A model generated the notes under the pieces. The model was given only the letters and a program-made list of their open reading frames with translations, made no database searches and was not told the origin of the DNA. This document shows positions 36,359-44,961 of a stretch of DNA of 62,620 nt, one piece after another. The stretch is from JAXMEB01 sp046348545 (lineage in GTDB: Bacteria; Pseudomonadota; Gammaproteobacteria; Berkiellales; Berkiellaceae), in contig JAXMEB010000008.1 in the NCBI GenBank assembly GCA_046348545.1, positions 1 to 62,620 of the forward strand, written 5' to 3'. The translations under genes were made by a program, and so were the position numbers. The first letter of the stretch is position 1, and each line of letters begins with the position of its first letter.

Positions 36359-36937
36359 TCTCTGCTCAATCACATCACTCAGATCTGACAACGCTAGCCC
36401 ACGTGCCTTGAGTAGAACAAACATGTGATACAGCAAATCGGTCATCTCGCCAAGAAAAGCCCCATTGTCTTCAGTCACTGCTGCTAAGGCGAGTTCAACC
36501 CCTTCCTCTCCGACTTTTTGAGCAATGCGCTTCAGACCACTTTCTAACAGCGACGTGGTATAACTTCCTTTATCAAAAGATTCTGCTCGCATTTCGATAA
36601 TCGAATTCAGCCTTCCAAAAGCACTAAGTGGCGAATTTCTATCACCAAAACAACTTTGAGCCCCAGTATGACAAGTTGGCCCCTGTGGATGAACAAAAAT
36701 TAAAATTGTATCCTGATCACAATCGATCAGGATCTCTTTGACTAATAAATAATGTCCAGACGACTCGCCTTTTTGCCACAAAGATTGTCTTGTTCTGCTG
36801 TAAAAGGTCACTTTACCACTCGAACGGGTCACACTTAACGCAGCTTCATTCATCATACCGACCATCAAGACTTGTAGTGTCTCCATATCTTGGATTACAG
36901 CAGGAATCAGTCCATTCATTTTTTCAAAATCTAACAC
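36353..36937 (-). CDS. hisIE: Bifunctional phosphoribosyl-AMP cyclohydrolase/phosphoribosyl-ATP pyrophosphatase
   Basis: This fusion carries out steps 2 and 3 of histidine synthesis. The N-terminal HisI half has the metal-binding DCDQDT, GPTCHTG and SCFG motifs; the C-terminal HisE half (from about residue 105) has the helix VGEEGVELALA with its acidic residues. Length (194) matches the fused family. It is the last gene of the his operon and overlaps hisF by 7 bp. Its stop codon lies in a 14-bp stretch matching a RepA end. Confidence 0.96.
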   Translation of the reverse strand: MLDFEKMNGLIPAVIQDMETLQVLMVGMMNEAALSVTRSSGKVTFYSRTRQSLWQKGESSGHYLLVKEILIDCDQDTILIFVHPQGPTCHTGAQSCFGDRNSPLSAFGRLNSIIEMRAESFDKGSYTTSLLESGLKRIAQKVGEEGVELALAAVTEDNGAFLGEMTDLLYHMFVLLKARGLALSDLSDVIEQRL

Positions 36938-37698
36938 AGTCTTACCTCGATATCTTTTGCTCTTAAATATTGCTTTAACTCTGATAATCCAATCATGTTT
37001 TTGTGAAACACGGATGCAGCCAATGCGCCAGTTGCTCTGGTCCTTTTAAAAACCTCACTGAAATGCTCAATCATACCTGCGCCACCAGATGCCACCATGG
37101 GGATGTTAATTTTATCACCAATCAATGCAAGCTGTTGAACATCATATCCTTGGCGCATTCCATCTTGATTCATCGCATTCAGAACGATTTCTCCAGCGCC
37201 TCTTTGTTCTACCTCCTGGACCCAATCTAAAGTGCGACGTTGCGTTACTCGGGTCTTTTTTTCATCACCTGTATACTGACAGACGAAATAGTCTTCTTGA
37301 AATAAACTATCTATGCCCACAACGATACATTGCGTCCCAAAACGATTGGCCAGCTTATTGATAAGATTCGGATCTTCCAAAGCAGGCGAATTAATCGATA
37401 TTTTATCTGCCCCGGCTGCTAGAATCCGTTCTGCTATTTCAAGGTTGCGTATTCCACCTGCAACACAAAAAGGAATGCTCAAATAACGCGCAATCTCATT
37501 GACCCAAAATGTACTCACAGCTCGTTCATCACTGCTAGCGGTAATATCATAAAAAACCAATTCATCAGCACCTTCTCTCTCGTAACGCATGGCCAAATCA
37601 AGAATGTCGCCGACAACTTCGTGTTGTCTAAACTGAATGCCTTTTACCACTTGTCCTGCTTTTACATCTAGACAGGGTATAATTCTTTTCTTCAGCAT
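36931..37698 (-). CDS. hisF: Imidazole glycerol phosphate synthase cyclase subunit HisF
   Basis: HisF is the (beta/alpha)8 subunit that uses ammonia from HisH to form imidazole glycerol phosphate and AICAR. The catalytic aspartates are in IPCLDVKAG and NAMNQDGMRQGYD, and phosphate-binding loops CVAGGIR and VASGGAG are present. Length (255) is normal. Overlaps with hisIE and hisA indicate coupled translation. Confidence 0.97.
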   Translation of the reverse strand: MLKKRIIPCLDVKAGQVVKGIQFRQHEVVGDILDLAMRYEREGADELVFYDITASSDERAVSTFWVNEIARYLSIPFCVAGGIRNLEIAERILAAGADKISINSPALEDPNLINKLANRFGTQCIVVGIDSLFQEDYFVCQYTGDEKKTRVTQRRTLDWVQEVEQRGAGEIVLNAMNQDGMRQGYDVQQLALIGDKINIPMVASGGAGMIEHFSEVFKRTRATGALAASVFHKNMIGLSELKQYLRAKDIEVRLC

Positions 37699-38411
37699 AA
37701 TAGTACCTCATCGAGCGATATCTTATTTTCATATAGTGCTTTTCCAACAATCACGCCGGCTGCACCCATGGCTTTTAATGCTTGAATATCTGCAAAACAT
37801 CCTACACCTCCAGATGCGATCCATTCGATGTTAGGATATCGCAACATCAAACTCTTATATAAAGACACATTAGCTCCGCATCCCATCCCATCCCTAGAAA
37901 TATCGGTGCATAAAACAGACTGTACGTTGTTGAATCGATCTAAGATAGACCATAACGATTGTTGACTGGATGCCTGCCATCCACGAATAGCGACCATAGG
38001 TTGGTCCAATTCATTGATAGTCACATCCAAAGCTAAAACAATTTTGTCGGCGCCAAACTCATTGAGCCACGCCTGAACCAATTGAGGTTGTAGAGCACAA
38101 ATACTACCAATTACAACACGCTTGACGCCAGCCTCTAACCAACATTCAATATCTTCGCGTGTACGTATCCCACCACCTACCTGAACATGCTCTGAAACAG
38201 AGACCATTTCTGAAATTAATTCGGTTTGTTTGGGTTGCTCTATTCTCGCCCCATCTAAATCCACGATGTGGATCCAACGAGCCCCTTGTTCTCGGTAACC
38301 TTTAGCCACATTGACCGGATCGTCGCTATAAGTTGTCATGCGATTAAAATTACCTTGCTCTAAACGAACGCAGCTGCCATTTATCAAATCAATCGCGGGA
38401 TACACAATCAT
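37692..38411 (-). CDS. hisA: ProFAR isomerase HisA
   Basis: HisA isomerises the phosphoribosylformimino intermediate in step 4 of histidine synthesis. It shows YPAIDLINGSCVRL with the catalytic Asp, the VQVGGGIRT and ASGGVG phosphate loops, and CTDISRDGMG with the second catalytic Asp. Length is 239 residues. It overlaps hisH by 23 bp and hisF by 7 bp. Confidence 0.97.
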   Translation of the reverse strand: MIVYPAIDLINGSCVRLEQGNFNRMTTYSDDPVNVAKGYREQGARWIHIVDLDGARIEQPKQTELISEMVSVSEHVQVGGGIRTREDIECWLEAGVKRVVIGSICALQPQLVQAWLNEFGADKIVLALDVTINELDQPMVAIRGWQASSQQSLWSILDRFNNVQSVLCTDISRDGMGCGANVSLYKSLMLRYPNIEWIASGGVGCFADIQALKAMGAAGVIVGKALYENKISLDEVLLC

Positions 38412-38994
38412 TACTACACTCCAAGAAATTCTTCATAAGCCTCATACCAATTTCGCCTGATTTTTCAGGGTGAAACTGCACGCCATAAAAATTGTCTTTT
38501 CTCACCACAGCACTCCAGTTCGTACCATATTCACAGACAGCTAATGTCCATTCACTAACCTCCATAGCATAGCTGTGAACGAAATAAAAATTCTCATTTG
38601 TAATGCCATTTAGAATAGGATCGCTTCTTTGTATCGTTAAACTGTTCCAACCCATATGAGGTACAATCAGGCCTGCTGCCTTTAATTTTCGGACAGTACT
38701 CGGCACGATACCAATACAAGGCACCTCCCCTTCCTCTGAAAAATTGGCGAGTAGCTGCATCCCCAAGCAAATACCCAAAACAGGTTGAGTAAGACTCTTA
38801 ACAATATCAACTAATTCACCCAAATTATTCATACCAAACTTCGCAGAACCAACGCCTGGCAAGACTACATGTGATGCATTTTTTATAATTTCTTTATCAT
38901 CAGTAACAATCACTTCTGTGCCAAGACGATCAAACGCATACTGTAGCGAGGCAAAATTTGCGCCCGTGCTTTGAATAATAGCAATCTTTTTCAT
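38389..38994 (-). CDS. hisH: Imidazole glycerol phosphate synthase glutaminase subunit HisH
   Basis: HisH releases ammonia from glutamine for HisF. The class I amidotransferase triad is intact: Cys in GICLGMQLL and the His-x-Glu pair in VQFHPEKSG. The GVGSAKFGM oxyanion segment is also present. Length (201) is normal. Its ATG overlaps the stop of the hisC-hisB fusion by 4 bp. Confidence 0.97.
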   Translation of the reverse strand: MKKIAIIQSTGANFASLQYAFDRLGTEVIVTDDKEIIKNASHVVLPGVGSAKFGMNNLGELVDIVKSLTQPVLGICLGMQLLANFSEEGEVPCIGIVPSTVRKLKAAGLIVPHMGWNSLTIQRSDPILNGITNENFYFVHSYAMEVSEWTLAVCEYGTNWSAVVRKDNFYGVQFHPEKSGEIGMRLMKNFLECSNDCVSRD

Positions 38995-40619
38995 AAAATA
39001 CCCTTTGTTGAAGGCATCGCCTCGCCTGACTCTGAAACCGCTTGTCTTAGCACTTTCCCAAATGCTTTAAAACAACTCTCGACCATATGATGTGCATTTT
39101 CACCTAAAACTTTCATGTGAAGTGCCGCTCCTAAATTCATACTTAAGCTCATAAAAAAATGTTCAACCATTTCGGTTGGGAATTCACCGAGCGTAGCGCA
39201 TGGAAATTGCCCCTCAAATCGAAACACTCCTCGCCCACTTAAATCCAGCGCGACTTGAGCCAATGCTTCATCCATTGGCAATAGAAATCCATATCGGTTG
39301 ATGCCCACTTTGCTGCCCAAAGCAGATTTAAGCGCTTGCCCCAATACGATTGCAACATCCTCAATAGTGTGATGCAGATCAATTTCGACATCACCAACCG
39401 CGTCGATTTCCATGCCTATCTGACCATGCACGGCGAGTTGTTCCAACATGTGATCAAAAAATCCGATCCCAGTCTGAATTCGGACGTTCTTATTGCTATC
39501 TAAATAGATACGAACACTGACTTCTGTCTCTTTGGTTTTTCTCACTCTCCAGGATTCCCTGGAAAGTTGAAACGCCTCAGACTGAATCCCCAATGCTTGC
39601 AATAGCAAATTATTTTCTGAAACCGTTCCTATTGAAATCCGAACGGTATTCAAAATATCTTGGCTCCTATCTCGAACCAAAATACCTTGCTTTAATAAGG
39701 CAGAGCAGAAACACTGCGCATCTTTGACTTTCACTAAAATAAAATTCCCATTGCACGGATATATTTTTTCTATATCTGACATTTTCTTAAGCGCTTCAGC
39801 GACTCGTGTGCGTTCATTTTTGATAATTGCTATTGCTCTTTTAGCTTGTTGTTGCCCGATAGGAGAAAGCGCAGATAACGCTGCTTGAATGCTAGGCGTC
39901 GGCAACGGATATGGTGCTATAATTTTTTTTAAATAGTTAATAATTGATTCTCCACCCATTACACTCCCAATCCGAGCACCAGCCAAACCATATGCCTTTG
40001 AGAGCGTCCGCATGACGACTAGGTTTTCATATTTCTCCAATAATTTAGTTGATGATTCAAGCTCCGAAAACTCAACATAAGCTTCATCTACTGCGATGAG
40101 CGCTTTATATTGGAAGAGAGCACACAATTCGGAAATCGTTTCAGATGAAATTATTTCTCCCGTTGGATTATTGGGGGAACATAAAAATATGATTTTAACA
40201 TTTTCATTATTTTCGAGCTTAATGGATCCTAATGAATTAGCTCTCTTCACAGCAACGCCAGCGATATTGGCTGCGACCTCATAAAATCCAAAGGTTGGCG
40301 GTACAATCTTGATCGCATCTTGATTCGGCCTGCAAAAAGTTCGAATTAATAAATCAATCCCTTCATCCATGCCCCTTGTCACAAGCAATTGTGAAGGTGT
40401 CACACCATATAGCATTGCCAGTACCCTGCGCAGAGCTTCTGGCTGAGGCTCGGGGTATCGATTCAAATCACAAGACGCGCTGCCCGGATAAGGCAAAAAT
40501 GGATTCTCATTCGCATCCAATTGAATCTCAACACCCCCTCTCGTTACCGTAGCCCTGGCTGAGCGGTATGGCGCTAATGCTCTAATTTCTGGCCTAACCA
40601 TCTCTTCTAGCCATTGCAT
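38991..40619 (-). CDS. hisCB: Fused histidinol-phosphate aminotransferase/imidazoleglycerol-phosphate dehydratase
   Basis: One 542-residue frame joins two enzymes of histidine synthesis. Residues 1-345 are HisC, a fold-type I PLP aminotransferase with LDANENP, CSPNNPTGE, AVDEAYVEF and the PLP lysine in LSKAYGLAGAR (Lys208). Residues from about 357 to 542 are the dehydratase half of HisB, with the metal-binding motifs FFDHML (387-392), HHTIEDV (416-422), VEHFF and HHMVES. The phosphatase domain that enterobacterial HisB carries is absent; hisN across the promoter can supply that step. hisC before hisB is the usual gene order, so loss of one stop codon would create the fusion. I see no internal frameshift. 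Confidence 0.93.
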   Translation of the reverse strand: MQWLEEMVRPEIRALAPYRSARATVTRGGVEIQLDANENPFLPYPGSASCDLNRYPEPQPEALRRVLAMLYGVTPSQLLVTRGMDEGIDLLIRTFCRPNQDAIKIVPPTFGFYEVAANIAGVAVKRANSLGSIKLENNENVKIIFLCSPNNPTGEIISSETISELCALFQYKALIAVDEAYVEFSELESSTKLLEKYENLVVMRTLSKAYGLAGARIGSVMGGESIINYLKKIIAPYPLPTPSIQAALSALSPIGQQQAKRAIAIIKNERTRVAEALKKMSDIEKIYPCNGNFILVKVKDAQCFCSALLKQGILVRDRSQDILNTVRISIGTVSENNLLLQALGIQSEAFQLSRESWRVRKTKETEVSVRIYLDSNKNVRIQTGIGFFDHMLEQLAVHGQIGMEIDAVGDVEIDLHHTIEDVAIVLGQALKSALGSKVGINRYGFLLPMDEALAQVALDLSGRGVFRFEGQFPCATLGEFPTEMVEHFFMSLSMNLGAALHMKVLGENAHHMVESCFKAFGKVLRQAVSESGEAMPSTKGIL

Positions 40620-41911
40620 GGTATTACTCCTCTTTGTATTGCTTTCAATCTAATAGAGACCGAATTCTTGTGTGCATCTAATTGTTCTAGAGTGGCCAAC
40701 GTTTCAATCGTCTCGCCAATCCTTAACAGTCCCTCTGATGATAGCGATTGAAAAGTGATAGACTTCATAAATCGATCGACACTGAGACCACTATAAGTTT
40801 TAGCATAGCCAGATGTCGGCAATACATGGTTAGTACCACTCGCATAGTCACCCGCCGCTTCAGGCGACCAAGGACCCATAAACACTGAGCCCGCATTGAT
40901 GATGGCATCTGTGTATTGTTCTGGCGCTTCTATTTGTAAAATCAAGTGTTCCGGTGCAAATTCATTAGCAATATCGAAGCAAGCCTCTAAATCAGGAGCA
41001 ATTATGATTTGACTTTGCTCAAGTGCTGCTCGTATCACAGATGAACGGCTTAATTGTTTAATTTGTTTTTCAATTGCTAGCATAACGGCGTTGGCTTGAC
41101 GCTGAGATGTTGTGACTAAGATAGCGCGTGCATCTCGATCGTGCTCTGCTTGTGCCAACAAATCACTAGCCACAAATTCAGGGTTAGCTAGGTCATCGGC
41201 AATCACTAACACCTCAGAAGGGCCCGCCGGCATATCTAATGCAGCGCCTTCAGGATCACTAGCGACCTGCAATTTTGCAGCCATCACATATTTATTACCA
41301 GGCCCAAAAATTTTATCGACTTTAGGAACAGTTTCTGTCCCATAGGCCAAAGCTGCAACAGCTTGAGCCCCACCCACTTTGTAAACTAATTCGATCTGAC
41401 AAAGTTTAGCCGCAAATAAGATAGCAGGAGGAATACAACCATTTTCTTGAGGTGGCGTAACCATCACCTTAAGAGGGCAACCCGCAATTTCTGCTGGAAT
41501 AGCCAGCATTAACAGAGTGGACACTAAAGGTGCTTGCCCCCCAGGAATATAAAGCCCTACACGCTCAATCGGACGATATTCTTTTTTAAGAATGATACCT
41601 TGTTTTTCACTCTGAATATTGATCGGTCGTTCTTTAAGGTGAAAATATTTTATATTATTATAAGCTTTAATAATCGCTTGCTTGGAAGTTTCTGATAAAT
41701 CATCTGCAGCCTGCCATTCTAGTTGACTGATCTTAAGATTATCTAAACTTACTTTATCAAATTGGGCCGTATATTCTCTGAGCGCAGCGTCTCCATTCTT
41801 TCGTACCGCATCGATAATTTTGCTAACTGTATTTTCCAGATCAACCCTATTATCTTGTTCTCTGCTTCGAAAAATCGGTAATTGACCTTTAGTATAATTT
41901 ATAGTTTTCAT
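40607..41911 (-). CDS. hisD: Histidinol dehydrogenase
   Basis: HisD performs the last two oxidations, from histidinol to histidine, with NAD and zinc. The signature block around DMPAGPSEVLVIADD and ASDLLAQAEHD is complete, and the NEFAPEHLIL and zinc-binding His residues are present. Length (434) is normal. It starts on the last codon of hisG (4-bp overlap) and ends 13 bp inside the hisC-hisB gene. Confidence 0.97.
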   Translation of the reverse strand: MKTINYTKGQLPIFRSREQDNRVDLENTVSKIIDAVRKNGDAALREYTAQFDKVSLDNLKISQLEWQAADDLSETSKQAIIKAYNNIKYFHLKERPINIQSEKQGIILKKEYRPIERVGLYIPGGQAPLVSTLLMLAIPAEIAGCPLKVMVTPPQENGCIPPAILFAAKLCQIELVYKVGGAQAVAALAYGTETVPKVDKIFGPGNKYVMAAKLQVASDPEGAALDMPAGPSEVLVIADDLANPEFVASDLLAQAEHDRDARAILVTTSQRQANAVMLAIEKQIKQLSRSSVIRAALEQSQIIIAPDLEACFDIANEFAPEHLILQIEAPEQYTDAIINAGSVFMGPWSPEAAGDYASGTNHVLPTSGYAKTYSGLSVDRFMKSITFQSLSSEGLLRIGETIETLATLEQLDAHKNSVSIRLKAIQRGVIPCNG

Positions 41912-42579
41912 GCTGCTTTCACTACTTTTTTAATACGGGAAATAAATGGTTTTATCATTTCATAACGATTAGAGCTACTCTTTGGATTTCCAACCAGCAA
42001 GGCTTCACTTTCAGCGAGCGTCAGAATCTCGACCAATCCATTTTCAGCTAATGTTTTTCCGGTTGAAACCAAATCACAAATCACATCTGCAATACCAATT
42101 TTAGGTGCCAACTCTACTGAACCTTGTAATGTCATCACCCGCGCTTGAATACCTTGTTCCTTTAAAAAAGCTTTCAAAGTCTTTGGGTAACTGGTTGCGA
42201 TGGTGGTTGATCTTAGATCTGAAAGCGATTTGAAACGCGATCCTTTTGGTGCGGCAATACTCAATCGACATTTGGCAAACCCTAATGGCAAAATGCACTC
42301 CAACTGTTCCTCACAGCGAGGGTTGTTGAGTCGATATTCAGTCAGTAAATTTCGTCCAATCACGCCTAGATCACAGATCCCTTGAGACAACAAAGCTGGA
42401 ATATCGTCATCTCGCACAAACATAAAATCTGCTGCATAATCAGTCGATTCGATCCAGAGGCTTTGCTCCTGATTTCGGGCTAATAAACCGCTTTGTTGAA
42501 GCAAATCAAGGCTGCCATTAGATAACTTGCCTGACTTTTGTAAAGCGATTCTTAATCTCTGCTGGGGTATCGCTTGCAT
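41908..42579 (-). CDS. hisG: ATP phosphoribosyltransferase lacking the C-terminal regulatory domain
   Basis: HisG catalyses the first committed step, ATP plus PRPP to phosphoribosyl-ATP. The 223 residues cover only the catalytic part (RIALQKSGKLS, VRDDDIPALL, DLGVIGRNLL, the PRPP loop ICDLVSTGKTL). The sequence resembles the long enterobacterial type (RVRDDDIP, IATSYPK), which continues for about 75 more residues with an ACT-like histidine-binding domain; here it stops where that would begin. Short HisG proteins normally need HisZ, and no hisZ is in the window. First gene of the operon. Confidence 0.93.
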   Translation of the reverse strand: MQAIPQQRLRIALQKSGKLSNGSLDLLQQSGLLARNQEQSLWIESTDYAADFMFVRDDDIPALLSQGICDLGVIGRNLLTEYRLNNPRCEEQLECILPLGFAKCRLSIAAPKGSRFKSLSDLRSTTIATSYPKTLKAFLKEQGIQARVMTLQGSVELAPKIGIADVICDLVSTGKTLAENGLVEILTLAESEALLVGNPKSSSNRYEMIKPFISRIKKVVKAA

Positions 42580-42616
42580 TATATCTCCAGGTGTATTACT
42601 GTAGTATCATGGTAGC

Positions 42617-42645
42617 ACATTAGTACACTTTAATACCCCTGTCAA
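42617..42645 (-). promoter_or_regulatory. Sigma-70 promoter of the his operon
   Basis: Reading the minus strand, TTGACA (42640-42645) is 17 bp upstream of TAATGT (42617-42622). Transcription would begin near 42611, leaving a leader of only about 32 bases before the hisG ATG. That is too short for a histidine-rich leader peptide and attenuator, which I also do not see. Confidence 0.6.
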
Positions 42646-42667
42646 CCCCCGAATGAGGAAAATTCAG

Positions 42668-43453
42668 ATGGAAAGTTATTTTATAGAGACCGCATGCCAG
42701 ATTGCTGATCAAAGTAGAACCATCGTAGAGCGCGCCTTTCGGCGCCCGTTCGATATCAGCCTCAAACCTGACGCCTCCCCAGTGACAGCAGTTGATCTGG
42801 CTGTGGAAAATCTTATTCGAACTGAGTTAAGGACGAGATTTCCAACTCATAGTGTACAGGGAGAAGAATACGAGGCCCTACAAGGAAATAGCGAATACAC
42901 TTGGATTATCGATCCCATCGATGGTACGAAAGCATTTGCCTGCGGGAAACCTCTCTTTGGAACGCTTATCGCACTACTGAAAAACGAAATCCCTATCTTA
43001 GGGATTATCGATCAGCCGATTACCAAAGAACGCTGGATCGGTATTGTCGACCGGCCTACTCAGCTCAACAATCAAATCATTCAGACTAGCCAAGTCAACA
43101 GCCTCTCATCCGCTAAATTAAGTTGCACAACGCCAGACATGTTTACAACATCAAGCGCTCAAAACACTGTCAACCAACTTAAAAAGGCTGTGCAATTGAC
43201 GTCATTTGGAGGAGATGCCTACGCTTTCGGGTGCTTGGCTGCGGGCTATATTGATGTCATTCTGGAAGCTCAATTGAAATTTCACGACGTTGCTGCGCTG
43301 ATCCCTATCATCAACGGTGCCGGTGGCATTCTGACGGATTGGCAAGGCAACCCAATTACCGCTTCATTCAATGGAGAATGTTTGTGTACTGCAAACGAAA
43401 AACTGCACGAAGTCGCACTGAGACTAATCGGCTCTAATAATCTTCATGTCTAA
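42668..43453 (+). CDS. hisN: Inositol-monophosphatase-type histidinol-phosphatase
   Basis: The 261-residue protein belongs to the inositol monophosphatase superfamily. Metal-binding motifs are GEEYE (near residue 67), IIDPIDGTKAF (about 84-94) and the distal HDVAAL with its Asp. The DGTKAF variant and the position next to the his operon fit the HisN type, which dephosphorylates histidinol phosphate; this supplies the step missing from the hisC-hisB fusion. ATG 42668 has GAGG nine bases upstream; ATG 42653 lies before that site. A general inositol or sugar phosphatase remains possible. Confidence 0.8.
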   Translation: MESYFIETACQIADQSRTIVERAFRRPFDISLKPDASPVTAVDLAVENLIRTELRTRFPTHSVQGEEYEALQGNSEYTWIIDPIDGTKAFACGKPLFGTLIALLKNEIPILGIIDQPITKERWIGIVDRPTQLNNQIIQTSQVNSLSSAKLSCTTPDMFTTSSAQNTVNQLKKAVQLTSFGGDAYAFGCLAAGYIDVILEAQLKFHDVAALIPIINGAGGILTDWQGNPITASFNGECLCTANEKLHEVALRLIGSNNLHV

Positions 43454-43614
43454 TAAAGGGCCAGCACCTAGCTACATCAAGGAGGGTAGGGGCCGGCCAA
43501 AAGTACTTTTGCTATAACCTCAGTTCGGAGTTTTTGAAGGCAGGGTTGCTTTGTCATGACGTCATTCCGCACAGCGATAAGCGCACGAAGTGCGCAGCGT
43601 GTGATGCGGAATCT

Positions 43615-43736
43615 AGGGCGTGTCCCTAAAGTTTCAAGTGCTGCTACGTGTAATTAAAATCACATTTAGGTAGTCATTCCCTCGAAAGCGGGAATCCAGA
43701 AAACAAACTATACCATGCCTGATTCCTTTGTATATA
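43615..43736 (+). repeat. 122-bp module shared with 62493-62614
   Basis: It starts AGGGCGTGTCCCTAAAGTTT and runs to CTTTGTATATAT, and is almost identical to the copy near the right edge of the window. It includes a 20-bp hairpin, ATTCCC-N8-GGGAAT (43676-43695), of the same form as the dRS3 repeats of Neisseria. The first 20 bp also occur, inverted, at 50774-50793. Confidence 0.7.
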
Positions 43737-43738
43737 TA

Positions 43739-43862
43739 TACCCACAACAGATGATTTTTCGGGTAGGCGCCGAGCGTTCGAGACGCAGGAGTGTACACAA
43801 AGTACATGACTGCGGTGAGAATCGCGAAGGCAACAACCCCAAAAATTCAGCTGTGAAGGGTA
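43739..43862 (+). mobile_element. RepA element, 124 bp, intact, nested in RepB
   Basis: Both ends and the core match the copies at 256, 55067 and 60231. TA flanks both sides. It has inserted at the TATATATA end of the 122-bp module within the composite RepB element, so it is the younger of the two insertions. Confidence 0.82.
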
Positions 43863-43976
43863 TAATTTGATTGCTGAGATTTGATAAAATTCTGGATCCC
43901 GCATCAGACCCTACACACTTCGTGTGATGACCGCTGTGCGGGATGACGATTTCCCAAAAAACCCCGAACTGGGGTG

Positions 43977-44930
43977 CTATAAACTTGCCACAGCCTGATT
44001 CAGCTCCTGGACTGCTTTCACTGAAACATCTAAATTAGCTTTCTCTTCAGCGGTTAAAGAAACTTCGATGATCTCTTCAACACCGTTGGCACCAATTTTG
44101 GCAGGTACGCCAACAAACATGGGTTCTTTAATGCCATATTGACCCGCTTTTAATTTAGCCGCACACGGCACAATCCGTTTTCTATCAAATAAATAAGACT
44201 CTGCCATATAAATGGCCGACGCGGCTGGCGCATAAAATGCCGAGCCCGTTTTCAAAAGAGCAACAATTTCACCACCACCATTGCGTGTGCGGCTTACAAT
44301 CTCGTTCAATCTTTCTTTTGAAATTTTCCCTTGCTCAACCAGTTTATCAAGCGAAATACCTGCAATATTGCTGAGCCCCGTGAGTGGAACCATGGTGTCA
44401 CCATGCCCACCGAGTACATAAGCTTGGACTTGATCAACGCTCACATTGAATTCTTGAGCCAAAAATATTCTAAATCTAGCAGAATCTAAGACGCCGGCCA
44501 TCCCAACGATTTTATGATCAGGAATGTTCGAAGCATCTTGAAGAACTTGAACCATCACATCGAGGGGGTTCGTGATACAAATCACAAATGCATTCGGACA
44601 ATAAGCGCGGATCCCAGCGCCAACTGTTTTCATGACCTTTGAATTGATCGCTAATAAATCATCACGACTCATACCAGGTTTTCTCGGAACACCCGCTGTG
44701 ACAATAACGACATCGCTCCCAGTGATGTCTTTGTAATCATTTGTCCCTTCGATGGTGGAGTCAAAGCCTTCGATAGGACCGCATTGTAATAAATCAAGCG
44801 CTTTACCTTGGGGGACTCCTTCGGTGATATCAAACAAAACAATATCACCTAAATTTTTACAGAGAGACAGTAATGCTAAAGTACCTCCAATATTACCCGC
44901 CCCAATCAAGGCAATCTTCTTTCTAGCCAT
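43977..44930 (-). CDS. mdh: NAD-dependent malate dehydrogenase
   Basis: Mdh oxidises malate to oxaloacetate in the citric acid cycle. This is the lactate-dehydrogenase-like bacterial type: Rossmann motif GAGNIGG, the mobile loop GVPRKPGMSRDDLL with the Arg that selects malate, DSARFR and the catalytic His in GGHGDTMVP. Length is 317 residues from ATG 44930, which has AAGGAG seven bases upstream; a longer frame would run into the malic enzyme gene. It follows the malic enzyme by 31 bp, so the two malate-using genes are probably co-transcribed. Confidence 0.95.
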   Translation of the reverse strand: MARKKIALIGAGNIGGTLALLSLCKNLGDIVLFDITEGVPQGKALDLLQCGPIEGFDSTIEGTNDYKDITGSDVVIVTAGVPRKPGMSRDDLLAINSKVMKTVGAGIRAYCPNAFVICITNPLDVMVQVLQDASNIPDHKIVGMAGVLDSARFRIFLAQEFNVSVDQVQAYVLGGHGDTMVPLTGLSNIAGISLDKLVEQGKISKERLNEIVSRTRNGGGEIVALLKTGSAFYAPAASAIYMAESYLFDRKRIVPCAAKLKAGQYGIKEPMFVGVPAKIGANGVEEIIEVSLTAEEKANLDVSVKAVQELNQAVASL

Positions 44931-44961
44931 GCGTACGCTCCTTTTTAGCTGGTCTATCTGA

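Larger units (their letters stand above)
43516..43975 (+). mobile_element. Composite RepB element with nested repeats
   Basis: The outer ends are RepB (AACCTCAGTTCGG at left, CCCCGAACTGGGGT at right), with GCTAT duplicated on both sides (43511-43515, 43976-43980). Inside lie the ATTCCGCA dyad, a 122-bp module that recurs at 62493, a complete 124-bp RepA copy, and the right-hand ATCCCGCA dyad. The mdh stop codon is inside the right target duplication. The element accounts for most of the gap between hisN and mdh; 43454-43510 shows nothing else. Confidence 0.8.

Noticed and set aside
43516..43975. Possible CRISPR array, because of several short palindromes in a row
   Set aside because: The palindromes are different from one another and not regularly spaced, there are no unique spacers of constant length, and no cas genes are in the window.
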